Assembly (NCBI GenBank): GCA_948623715.1
Contig: CAPHDI010000001.1
Coordinates: 124,001 to 188,000, forward strand
Reading direction: 5' to 3'
From: an uncultured Candidatus Saccharibacteria bacterium
Lineage (GTDB): Bacteria > Patescibacteriota > Saccharimonadia > Saccharimonadales > Saccharimonadaceae
Length of the DNA: 64,000 nt
The translations under genes and the position numbers were made by a program. Within the stretch, counting starts at the first letter, position 1; each line of letters opens with the position of its first letter. The notes beneath the pieces are model-generated. The model had not been told where the DNA came from and did not search any database. It was given only the letters and a program-made list of their open reading frames with translations. Of the stretch, positions 1 through 7,194 are shown piece by piece.

Positions 1-823
1 AGTCCGTCGCCGGTTCCGGAGAAGTCGCTAGTACTATGCTCTCTACTCGCACTGATTTTTCCTGCCCATCGCGTACGAATATTACTTGCTTGCTCTTCAG
101 ATCTTGCGTCAGTGCAATTACTCGCGACTCCGTCAGAATCTCTACCTGGAACTGCTTACGTAGATAATCTTCAATTACCGTGCTGACTTCCGGGTCTTCC
201 TTCGGCAATAGTCTCTCCGCCGCCTCTGCGATTAAGACCTGTACGCTTAGTGCCGCGAAATATTCCGCTATCTCGCACCCTGTCGATCCTCCCCCGATCA
301 CTAGCATTACCTTTGGTAACTTCGCCATCCGGAGCGCTGTGTCCGGCGTCCAGCAACTCACCGTATCTACACCTGTAATCCCATTCGTCGAGAGATTACT
401 TCCTGTCGCCAGCAAAAACTTCTCCGCCGTAATCTGATTATCATTAATAATTATTTCATGCGGACTAATAAAGTTTGCGATTCCATGATAACAGTCAATT
501 CCCGCATTTTCAAAAACTTTCTGATTCCCCCCGCCCGCTCGTCGAATTGCCGTCGCCTGCCAGTTTAGCAACGTCGGGTAGTTATAGCGCAGAGTCGAAC
601 TCGACATCCCGAATCGCGCGCTATTCACTGCTTCCGCATAACGCTCTGCGAACCCTAGTGCCGCTCCGTAGGGAACGTCCCGCGAGTTTAGTGTCGACCC
701 ACCCCATTTATCACCCTCAATAATCGCGGTCTTCACGCCCAAGCCTGCAGCCAGCAACGCTGCAGCACTCCCGGCCGCACCACTGCCGATCACTACATAC
801 TCATAATCAAACTTTTTACTCAT
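1..823 (-). CDS. FAD/NAD(P)-dependent oxidoreductase, class I disulfide reductase fold without redox cysteines (partial, 3' end outside window)
   Basis: About 274 residues are visible from the ATG at 823; the stop lies beyond position 1. Residues 13-18 (GSGAAG) form the FAD-binding Rossmann motif, and a second GGGSTG motif near residue 180 is the NAD(P) site, as in dihydrolipoamide dehydrogenase and mercuric reductase. In that family the motif after the first strand is GGTCLNxGCIPSK with two redox cysteines. Here residues 41-51 read GGSTLNSRDVP, so Thr44 and Asp49 replace both cysteines. A dithiol mechanism is therefore unlikely; direct hydride transfer to a quinone or small oxidant is one possibility (inference). 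It is last in a three-gene minus-strand operon, 17 bp after the ATP-cone-like gene. Fold is confident, substrate unknown. Confidence 0.8.
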   Translation of the reverse strand, partial: MSKKFDYEYVVIGSGAAGSAAALLAAGLGVKTAIIEGDKWGGSTLNSRDVPYGAALGFAERYAEAVNSARFGMSSSTLRYNYPTLLNWQATAIRRAGGGNQKVFENAGIDCYHGIANFISPHEIIINDNQITAEKFLLATGSNLSTNGITGVDTVSCWTPDTALRMAKLPKVMLVIGGGSTGCEIAEYFAALSVQVLIAEAAERLLPKEDPEVSTVIEDYLRKQFQVEILTESRVIALTQDLKSKQVIFVRDGQEKSVRVESIVLATSPEPATD

Positions 824-840
824 TTTCCCAACCCACCATT

Positions 841-1104
841 TTATATTATTTTACCACGGTTTTTATAAACGTAAGCTAAATCTTTATTGTATTTCTCCGC
901 TTCAGTTGCGATAAATCTATTTAAGTCATCAGTTGTAATCGCCGCTCTCGTCGCTACTTTTTCTGCAACCTTTTTCGTAATCTTCTCGACGATTACTTCT
1001 GCCGCTCCGACTGATAATCCGATGACTTTTGCGCTATGCATCAACTCTTCTTGTAAGTCGCGCTCATTGAAAGTTATTGGTTTAATAGTTTTCTTTTTTA
1101 TCAT
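841..1104 (-). CDS. Small ATP-cone-like protein
   Basis: An 87-residue basic protein. The pattern FNERDLQEELMHSA near residues 13-26, followed by two helices and DLAYVYKNRGKII at the C-terminus, resembles the ATP-cone nucleotide-binding domain of NrdR and ribonucleotide reductases, but no zinc ribbon or catalytic domain is attached. Its ATG overlaps the stop of the upstream membrane protein gene (ATGA), so translation is probably coupled, and the flavoprotein gene follows after 17 bp. A free-standing ATP cone in an operon with a flavoprotein suggests nucleotide sensing for that operon, which is inference. The family assignment rests on a short pattern only. Confidence 0.55.
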   Translation of the reverse strand: MIKKKTIKPITFNERDLQEELMHSAKVIGLSVGAAEVIVEKITKKVAEKVATRAAITTDDLNRFIATEAEKYNKDLAYVYKNRGKII

Positions 1105-1793
1105 TTTAATACCTCAAATGCGAATAAAAATATTCCTAACACGAGAAACCCCGTACCAGACACTATGCGTAAAAACGTTTTATTCTTCACTCGCCATCGC
1201 TGTATGTTTGTAATTGTCTCTCCCCGCCGTACCGCTAACCTCAAAATTACCGGCGGCACAATCGCAATCACTGTATATATTACTACTGCAATAATCTGCC
1301 ACAACGGCTGTAGCTCTAATATACTATTCGCCGCCACAATAAATAATACTAATGTAAAAGGCATCTCTGCGAGACTTGTTAATACTCCGAGCGAAAACGC
1401 TTCTGTATTACTATTCGTCTCCTTTGCCCGCTTATCGATAAACTTCGCCACGCTTCGTGGTAACCATAATTCCGTACTTTTCCCGCGTCGATAGTAAAAC
1501 GTCCGCATCACTACCGCCAATGCTAGCAGCATTCCAATTACGATCAGAATTTCCTCTGCATATAAGGCCTTCCCGAAATACCGGTCAAACACAAAGCATG
1601 TCGCCGCTACTGCTAAGAACACTAATGTCCCGATACCTGCGATATAGCTACTGACGATCGTTTTCGTTTTCTTGCGCACATGTTTTCCGAGACTTGCATG
1701 ATATAAAAGCAGCAGAGCGCCTAATTGCAGTTGTAGGCTCGCATGTACTAGCGCTGCTAAAACCACCTCACTCATCGGAATAACCATATCCAT
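1101..1793 (-). CDS. Polytopic membrane protein, about six transmembrane segments
   Basis: A 230-residue protein with about six hydrophobic segments separated by short basic loops. Segment four contains a conserved-looking stretch GVLTSLAEMPFTL, reminiscent of small exporter or DsbD/CcdA-type transmembrane proteins, but there is no CxxC or cysteine pair, so an electron-transfer role is not supported. The start at 1793 is chosen because a TACAAT box lies at 1800-1805 (minus strand), six bases before the ATG, matching the other leaderless starts here. It heads the operon with the ATP-cone-like protein (4-bp overlap) and the flavoprotein. I do not recognise the exact family. Confidence 0.6.
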   Translation of the reverse strand: MDMVIPMSEVVLAALVHASLQLQLGALLLLYHASLGKHVRKKTKTIVSSYIAGIGTLVFLAVAATCFVFDRYFGKALYAEEILIVIGMLLALAVVMRTFYYRRGKSTELWLPRSVAKFIDKRAKETNSNTEAFSLGVLTSLAEMPFTLVLFIVAANSILELQPLWQIIAVVIYTVIAIVPPVILRLAVRRGETITNIQRWRVKNKTFLRIVSGTGFLVLGIFLFAFEVLK

Positions 1794-1960
1794 AATCTTA
1801 TTGTATCATATTTTATTACACTTGTGCTTGTTATTCTGTCAAGTTTTGTGCTACGCTTTAGAGGGGGTCTTTTCTTTAGAAAATCCCATTTTTATCAAAA
1901 TTCCATAAAACATCATGCTAGTGCTTGGTAATTCAACTTGGTTCGTGCTATGCTCCGTAC

Positions 1961-3700
1961 ATGAAGCAATTTTTATCCCATTTCCAGACCAACTTTATTC
2001 TCGGCGTCACCCTACTTTGCAATGTAGCTGCCTTGCCTAATGATCTTATTAGTCTTATTCAGGAGACTTCGAGCCTTGACACTAGCTCTCAATCCACGCT
2101 AGATTCAGCGGAAGGCTCGACTATTCCCGATCAATCTACTAATCCAGGATCTCCGACTCAACCTTCAAAAGACCCCGACGATAACAGTGATGGAAATAAC
2201 GGCGACGATGGAGACGGCGGGGAAGATGATGACCCTAAAGATGATTCTCCTGAACTTTTCGATTTTAATAGCGATTTAATTATCCGTGCCGTTAATCCTG
2301 GCTATACTACAACTGACTCTGACGGTAATAAACTCAATGAAGCCGGTGAATTCATTGAGTTAGAAAATCTCACCGGCTCCGAACTTGCGCTTGCTGGTTA
2401 TACCCTACAATACGATTACGGTAGCGGTAATACGATGACCCTATTTACTTTTCCGGAGGGAAGCTATATGACTGGCAAGCGTCTCCTTCTGAGTTATAAA
2501 AGTTCTTCTGACGCCGATAAGGCGGATCTGACTTATAGCCGCAGCCTTGCTACGGAAGCTGGCCCGCTCGTGCTTTTCTATGAGGACGAGATGGTCGATT
2601 CTGTTTGTTGGCGCTCTGATACTTATTGCGCGGGCTACAATAAAATCAGTAAATTTAATAAAACCGTCGCCGTCCGCGACCTATCTCTCGGCGACTTTAA
2701 GCAGCTTGCTAAAGACGAATATCTCCCCTACGAAATCGACGAACCTTCCGGCCTCTACCTTCCTCTCGGATATGACGACGAAGACAATGACGGCGAGGAA
2801 GATCCGCCCGAAGAGCAGAAAGCGCCTCAATGCCGTGGTCTCGAATTTTCCGAACTTCTCACTTACTATGCTGAAGATAAAAGCGAACAATTTATTGAAC
2901 TCTTCAATCCTACTGGCTCTGACATTATTCTTGACGGTTGCCAACTTAACTATAAAAAGAAACTTTACGATCTATCCGGTAATGTCCCTAGTGGCGCTTA
3001 TTATGCTTATTATCTCGATGGTCAATTTTCTCTCACGAAAAATCCCAAAGATCCTTCATTACTCACACTCATCGATGCTGATGGCGAGCCGATTGATGAA
3101 GTTGCCTACCCGAATGGTCAGAAAAAGTCCACTTCCTACTCCCGCATCTTTGCCGAAGATGGCACTGAAAGTTGGCAGGTTACTTACGCTATCACGCCGG
3201 GCGCCGAGAATATTTATCAAAAGTTCCGTAACTGCGAAGAAGGGAAAATTATTAACGAAGCGACCGGCAATTGCGTTAAAGTCACCAGTCTTAAAGCTTC
3301 TACTTCATCTACTACAAAAACCATTGCCCCGTGCCCGGCTGGTCAGTATCGCAATCCTCTTACAAACCGCTGCAAAAAAGTTGCCACTACGACTTCCTCT
3401 ACGCTCAAAGAGTGCGCCGAAGGTTACGAACGCAACCCTGAAACGAATCGCTGCCGTAAAATCAAACAACCTAACGACGGCGCCGACTATGCTATCTCCC
3501 CGACCGAGACCTCGAATCAAACCGTCTTCATCGGCATCGGAATCGTCGCAATCATTATCCTTCTCGGTGCAGTCTATACGATCTTACAATTCCGGCAAGA
3601 AATTGCGCGTGCGGCGCGCAAGGCTCGCCAGCGCCTCGATTGTATTCGCAAGGACCTGATCGCGCGATGTATTGGCCGGCACCGAGACAAGAAGTCCTAG
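1961..3700 (+). CDS. Secreted lamin-tail-domain surface protein with Cys repeats and C-terminal membrane anchor
   Basis: A 579-residue surface protein. The ATG at 1961 is preferred over an upstream TTG at 1925 because TATGCT ends six bases before it and a signal peptide follows directly. After the signal comes a Ser/Thr/Asp-rich acidic linker (about 40-100). Two lamin tail domains (about 104-225 and 283-410) are recognisable from GEFIELENLTGSELALAGYTL and EQFIELFNPTGSDIILDGC. Three tandem repeats of the type C-x5-RNPxTNRC follow (412-500), then a transmembrane helix (about 525-548) and a strongly basic cytoplasmic tail. Lamin tail domains occur on secreted bacterial nucleases and adhesins; here no enzyme is attached, so a structural or binding role is inferred. 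The last 117 bp overlap a gene on the other strand. Confidence 0.85.
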   Translation: MKQFLSHFQTNFILGVTLLCNVAALPNDLISLIQETSSLDTSSQSTLDSAEGSTIPDQSTNPGSPTQPSKDPDDNSDGNNGDDGDGGEDDDPKDDSPELFDFNSDLIIRAVNPGYTTTDSDGNKLNEAGEFIELENLTGSELALAGYTLQYDYGSGNTMTLFTFPEGSYMTGKRLLLSYKSSSDADKADLTYSRSLATEAGPLVLFYEDEMVDSVCWRSDTYCAGYNKISKFNKTVAVRDLSLGDFKQLAKDEYLPYEIDEPSGLYLPLGYDDEDNDGEEDPPEEQKAPQCRGLEFSELLTYYAEDKSEQFIELFNPTGSDIILDGCQLNYKKKLYDLSGNVPSGAYYAYYLDGQFSLTKNPKDPSLLTLIDADGEPIDEVAYPNGQKKSTSYSRIFAEDGTESWQVTYAITPGAENIYQKFRNCEEGKIINEATGNCVKVTSLKASTSSTTKTIAPCPAGQYRNPLTNRCKKVATTTSSTLKECAEGYERNPETNRCRKIKQPNDGADYAISPTETSNQTVFIGIGIVAIIILLGAVYTILQFRQEIARAARKARQRLDCIRKDLIARCIGRHRDKKS

Positions 3701-4222
3701 CTCCTGATAATGCTTAATCACTGGCAAAGTTTTCTCATGATACTCCGTGATTCGCGTCTGGAAAATCTGTGGATCAGCATCGTCTGCGCGCAAGCCTCGG
3801 TCGCCCAGCAACTTCGCTGCCTCCCAGCGCTCAATTACATCCTGGTCAGAAAGCTGCAGCACTACCGCCGCCCGGATCGTGTGTCCGCTATTCTTCGCCA
3901 CCGCCATCACTTCGTCTTCCTCGCCACTCCATCGCCCAATCGACGACAAGATTAGCGGATATTTCCATAAGTCTTCTCGCTCAAAATACGGCAACACCCA
4001 GTCATAAAACACATTTGAAGAAATCAATTTTCCTTGACCAGTTAAGTTTTGATTCGTCGCCTGCTCCATCGCTCGCACGATCATACCTGATGACAAAAAT
4101 TTCGCCCCCAACTTTTCTGCTAGTTGCACCCCCACTGTATCTTTGCCGCTCATCGGCAGCCCAAACAAGTTAATGCTCCCAATCCCCAGCCAAGTTTTAA
4201 TCTCTTGGATTTGTGCTTCCAT
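3584..4222 (-). CDS. Adenylate kinase-family nucleoside monophosphate kinase
   Basis: A 212-residue P-loop kinase. The Walker A loop GLPMSGKDT lies at residues 21-29, with NMP-binding positions downstream (LSSGMIVRAMEQ) as in adenylate kinase-like proteins. The C-terminus continues in family style (VSVPANTSRDQVLANTIEAL) to a stop inside the convergent neighbour, so the 117-bp overlap looks genuine rather than an annotation artefact. The minus-strand box TATGAT is six bases before the ATG at 4222. True adenylate kinases have a conserved GxPGxGKGT loop and a LID domain; this one has Asp in place of Gly before the Thr and a short LID, so the substrate could be another nucleotide or a small metabolite. 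Confidence 0.7.
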   Translation of the reverse strand: MEAQIQEIKTWLGIGSINLFGLPMSGKDTVGVQLAEKLGAKFLSSGMIVRAMEQATNQNLTGQGKLISSNVFYDWVLPYFEREDLWKYPLILSSIGRWSGEEDEVMAVAKNSGHTIRAAVVLQLSDQDVIERWEAAKLLGDRGLRADDADPQIFQTRITEYHEKTLPVIKHYQELGLLVSVPANTSRDQVLANTIEALASLARRTRNFLPEL

Positions 4223-4259
4223 ATTTTCATCATAACATATCTGTTACAAAAATCTAGTC

Positions 4260-4288
4260 TTGTATGATAGCTTATTTCTCGCTATAAT
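4260..4288 (+). promoter_or_regulatory. Promoter of structured RNA copy 1
   Basis: TTGTAT at 4260-4265, 17 bp, then TATAAT at 4283-4288. The downstream bases AGAACTG match the start of the second RNA copy after its own TATAAT (GGAACTG). Confidence 0.7.
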
Positions 4289-4290
4289 AG

Positions 4291-4454
4291 AACTGCTTAA
4301 ATCTTTTATAAAACATGCTATCAGATTTTTATATCTAATAAGATTTTCTGATATCAAACAGAAAATGGCATCATGAGCCACAAAGTTGTTTGATGATGAA
4401 AATCATTTGATAGCATTGTAAAAGGTTTAAGCACCCGCTCGTGGTGCCATTTTT
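4291..4454 (+). ncRNA. Structured leader RNA, copy 1 (rod with loop-to-3'-end pseudoknot)
   Basis: Helix A: the segment from 4295 pairs with 4418-4432 (GCTTAAA with TTTAAGC, one mismatch further in). Inside it are helix C (TGCTATCA at 4316 with TGATAGCA at 4408-4415) and helix D (ATCAAACA at 4353-4360 with TGTTTGAT at 4387-4394). The apical loop 4362-4377 (AAAATGGCATCATGAG) is complementary over 16 positions, counting G-U pairs, to 4438-4453 just downstream of helix A, which makes the order A, B, A', B' of a pseudoknot. The B' strand can instead form a short hairpin (GCACC/GGTGC) ending in five Ts, so it may also act as a terminator. A second copy is at 21061-21209; both precede FISUMP-domain genes. 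Structure read by eye; function unknown. Confidence 0.75.
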
Positions 4455-4476
4455 GTATCGAGCTTTTTGCAAAAGT

Positions 4477-4515
4477 CCTCCACGAGAACTTACAATATAC
4501 ATACGCCAAAGGAGG
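4477..4515 (+). promoter_or_regulatory. Possible SD-sequestering hairpin in leader of FISUMP gene 1
   Basis: CCTCC at 4477-4481 is complementary to the SD core GGAGG at 4511-4515. The overlapping bases CCACGAG (4480-4486) are complementary to CTCGTGG (4438-4444), part of strand B' of the upstream RNA. The two pairings are mutually exclusive, so RNA folding could control ribosome access. This is inference from complementarity. Confidence 0.4.
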
Positions 4516-4520
4516 GCATA

Positions 4521-5831
4521 ATGCTAAAAATAAAGAAAACTAAACCTTATCAACATAATAGTAGTTCTGTACATATAATAATATGTACTATAGCTCTTAT
4601 TTGTGGTATTGTGCCATCCTTGGCGTTATTAACTTATTTTACGAAACCAGCTAATGCAGCAAGCCTGACGCTAAGTGGAATTACAACAATGCAGGAAATG
4701 ACGCCGTATATTTGTGATAATAGTACTGTAGGTGAGACAAACACTCTTACAGATATACGAGACGAATCGACCTATACTGTAGCAAAACTTTCTGATAGTA
4801 AGTGTTGGATGACGCAGAACCTAAGGATTATAGATACAGAGATTGATGCTGCTAATTCTAATACTGATTCAGATATTAATAACGGCTCCTTCGTGGTACC
4901 AAATTCTACTTTAGAAGACTATCAAACTGCTATCGATGACAACGATCAAAATGCTAATCTAGCCTACTATGACAGCAATACGACAAATGGAGCATATTAC
5001 ACGTATTGCGCTGCTACTGCAGGAAGCTGCTCCCCCGCGTATGACATTTGTCCGAAGAACTGGAGATTGCCAACAATAAGTGAATATGAACGCTTGGTAA
5101 CCGATAAGAGTGCCTGGGACGACACTAATAAGGGCTTTAATTTTAGTGGAGGTTTCTTCAATGCGGCGGGGTATATCTACGGTAATAGCTCGACTGGTGA
5201 AAAGGAGGTAAGGCTTCGAAGTGTAGGTTCCAGTGGTCTCTATTGGGCAAGTACAAACTATGGACAATCTAGCGCGTACAGGCTGTATTTTAGAAAGGAG
5301 GATGAGCTAATCACAACAGATCGCAACTATCGGAACAGCGGTCTTTCTGTCCGCTGCATCGCCGAAGGTTGGCCATCAAAGGATGTAAATGTAGTAGCAG
5401 TCCGAGTATCTCCAGTAATTAGCATTGATGCTACATCCGGTATGAAAGAAGAAGTAGATCCTAATAAAGTAACTACAGGAACTATTAGTGCAACAGTATC
5501 TGCTAATACGACTTACGCCGTCCAGCTCAGTGCTGATAAAACATCACTAACTAATTCTCAAAATCCAGAAGATACAGAAATAACTAATACTAACTCCATC
5601 CCCGCCTCATCTAATGTTATTCCTAAAACTAATGCTTGGGGTATACTAAACCAAGATAATTCTACTTATTCTGCTATTACTACTAATCCTACTACTTACT
5701 ATAATGCAGAAGAATATAATGATACTGAACAATCTACTAAGCATACTTTCGGTATAGGGGTATCTATTTCTCCTACACTTCCTGCTGGAGAATATTCTAC
5801 TACTGTGACTATTACGGCAGTGAATAATTAA
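4521..5831 (+). CDS. Secreted FISUMP (Fib_succ_major) domain surface protein, single domain
   Basis: A 436-residue exported protein. ATG 4521 is chosen because AAAGGAGGG lies just upstream and a signal peptide follows; a TTG at 4467 is unlikely. After the signal peptide comes one FISUMP domain (about 50-285), recognised by CWMTQNL, YYTYCAATAG, CPKNWRLPTISEYERL, GLYWAST and the closing VRCIAE. This family has a C-type-lectin-like fold. A Thr/Asn-rich beta-sandwich-like C-terminal part (290-436) has no obvious anchor. Codon use is AT-richer than in the neighbours, suggesting transfer or a distinct history. A structured RNA with its own promoter lies in front. The related protein at 21329 has two FISUMP domains. 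Adhesion is plausible from the fold but inferred. Confidence 0.8.
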   Translation: MLKIKKTKPYQHNSSSVHIIICTIALICGIVPSLALLTYFTKPANAASLTLSGITTMQEMTPYICDNSTVGETNTLTDIRDESTYTVAKLSDSKCWMTQNLRIIDTEIDAANSNTDSDINNGSFVVPNSTLEDYQTAIDDNDQNANLAYYDSNTTNGAYYTYCAATAGSCSPAYDICPKNWRLPTISEYERLVTDKSAWDDTNKGFNFSGGFFNAAGYIYGNSSTGEKEVRLRSVGSSGLYWASTNYGQSSAYRLYFRKEDELITTDRNYRNSGLSVRCIAEGWPSKDVNVVAVRVSPVISIDATSGMKEEVDPNKVTTGTISATVSANTTYAVQLSADKTSLTNSQNPEDTEITNTNSIPASSNVIPKTNAWGILNQDNSTYSAITTNPTTYYNAEEYNDTEQSTKHTFGIGVSISPTLPAGEYSTTVTITAVNN

Positions 5832-5853
5832 GCTAAGCCTCATTAGCACTCGC

Positions 5854-5880
5854 TTAGCACCCTTGCCAAACGAGTGCTAA
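5854..5880 (+). promoter_or_regulatory. CIRCE operator for HrcA
   Basis: TTAGCACCC, nine bases, GAGTGCTAA; one mismatch to the consensus CIRCE inverted repeat. A further perfect left half-site TTAGCACTC lies at 5843-5851. The -10 box TATACT (5886-5891) follows directly, so HrcA binding would block its own promoter (established for HrcA/CIRCE). Confidence 0.9.
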
Positions 5881-5897
5881 TTTGCTATACTTTTATT

Positions 5898-6650
5898 ATG
5901 AGTTTAACCAAACGCCAAGAGGGAATTTTATTCGCCATCATTGAAGAGTACGCCGAAATGGCTGCTCCGGTTGGCAGTGTTACTCTGGCGAAACTTTTTC
6001 AGGTCTCCTCTGCGACTGTCCGCTCCGAGATGGCGCAGCTTGAAGCGATGGGTTTTATCGCTCAGCCGCATACTTCCGCCGGTCGCGTTCCGACCGACGC
6101 CGGCTATCGCTATTACGTTAATACACTCTCTGAGCATCCCGAGAGTATCGAGGAATCTTCCATAGCTAACTCCGCTCGCGATCAGAATTCTTCCGAGCGT
6201 GCGAACCGTGCCCTCGAAGTCCGAGTCAATTCCCAGACTCGCGCCGATTTCGCTATTCGTGGTGCCGTCGACTCCCTCGTCGAATTAACCGGGAATCTCG
6301 GTATTGCCACTATCGGTGATCAGCTCTACATGTCTGGCATCTCGCGCCTCTTTACTCAGCCTGAGTTTATGGACAGCGAGCGCGTCCGTGCCGTTGCGAA
6401 ATTGTTAGACAATCTCGAGCCCTGGCTTCGCGAAGCTGCGCCTGGTCAGCCGCTCAATATCTTCATCGGCCAAGAAAACCCTATCGGTAAGACTTCGCAG
6501 GTTTCCCTTATCATTAGCCGTTTCCGCTCGCCCTATTCTGACAAAAGCTACATCGGCGTCCTCGGGCCCACCCGCCAGAATTACGGTCGCGTCATGTCGC
6601 TCGTCCGTCACGCCGGTAACATCCTCGAAGAAACTTTAGCATTAAAATAA
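5898..6650 (+). CDS. hrcA: Heat-inducible transcription repressor HrcA (short form)
   Basis: A 250-residue HrcA. The N-terminal winged helix (residues 1-80) has the family pattern LTKRQEGILFAIIEEYAE, VSSATVRSEMAQLE and TSAGRVPTDAGYRYYV. The C-terminal domain ends with IGVLGPTRQNYGRVMSLV, also diagnostic. HrcA is usually about 340 residues; the missing part is mainly the middle dimerisation/inserted region. HrcA represses chaperone genes by binding CIRCE, which is present just upstream. The start at 5898 is six bases after TATACT, so the transcript is probably leaderless. grpE follows after 9 bp; dnaK is not next, which is unusual for the classic hrcA-grpE-dnaK order. Confidence 0.93.
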   Translation: MSLTKRQEGILFAIIEEYAEMAAPVGSVTLAKLFQVSSATVRSEMAQLEAMGFIAQPHTSAGRVPTDAGYRYYVNTLSEHPESIEESSIANSARDQNSSERANRALEVRVNSQTRADFAIRGAVDSLVELTGNLGIATIGDQLYMSGISRLFTQPEFMDSERVRAVAKLLDNLEPWLREAAPGQPLNIFIGQENPIGKTSQVSLIISRFRSPYSDKSYIGVLGPTRQNYGRVMSLVRHAGNILEETLALK

Positions 6651-6659
6651 AGGAGAATT

Positions 6660-7160
6660 ATGAAAGAAAAGAAAGTTGATGAACAAGAAATGGCTGAACT
6701 CGTCGAAGAAGTTCTTGAGCCGACCGCTGATGAGCGGATTACTGAGCTGACTAATGATCTCCAGCGCACTCGCGCCGATTTCGAGAACTACCGCAAACAA
6801 GTCGAAGCGCAACGCACCCAGGCTATGTCCGTCGCGAAATATGCCACCGTCGAGAAGTTTCTTCCTCTTATTGACGATATTGACCGCGCTATTACTGCCT
6901 ACCCTGACCAGCTCAAGCCCCTTGAGAAAAGTTTCACTAAAACTCTTAACTCGCTCAGCCTCCAGAAAATTGACTCTAATATCGGTACTGAGTTCAACCC
7001 CGACTATCATGAAGCTGTTGCCGTCGAAGACGAGGGTGGCGACCTTGAAGTTATCGCTGAAACTCTGCGTCCCGGCTATCTTTATGAAGGCAATGTCGTC
7101 CGCGCCGCTATGGTGAAGGTTAAAAAGATCACTCCCGAGACTTCAAAAAAGTCCAAATAG
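6660..7160 (+). CDS. grpE: Nucleotide exchange factor GrpE
   Basis: A 166-residue GrpE, the ADP/ATP exchange factor of DnaK. The long N-terminal coiled coil contains RADFENYRKQVEAQR, and the C-terminal beta domain contains EFNPDYHEAVAVE and LRPGYLYEGNVVRAAMVKV, both typical of GrpE. It has an AAAGGAG site and lies 9 bp after hrcA, so it is co-transcribed from the CIRCE-controlled promoter. The next gene has its own promoter, so the heat-shock operon here is only hrcA-grpE; DnaK and DnaJ must be elsewhere. Confidence 0.95.
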   Translation: MKEKKVDEQEMAELVEEVLEPTADERITELTNDLQRTRADFENYRKQVEAQRTQAMSVAKYATVEKFLPLIDDIDRAITAYPDQLKPLEKSFTKTLNSLSLQKIDSNIGTEFNPDYHEAVAVEDEGGDLEVIAETLRPGYLYEGNVVRAAMVKVKKITPETSKKSK

Positions 7161-7194
7161 CCCCAAACTCCCGAAAGTATGCTATAATTAAAGT

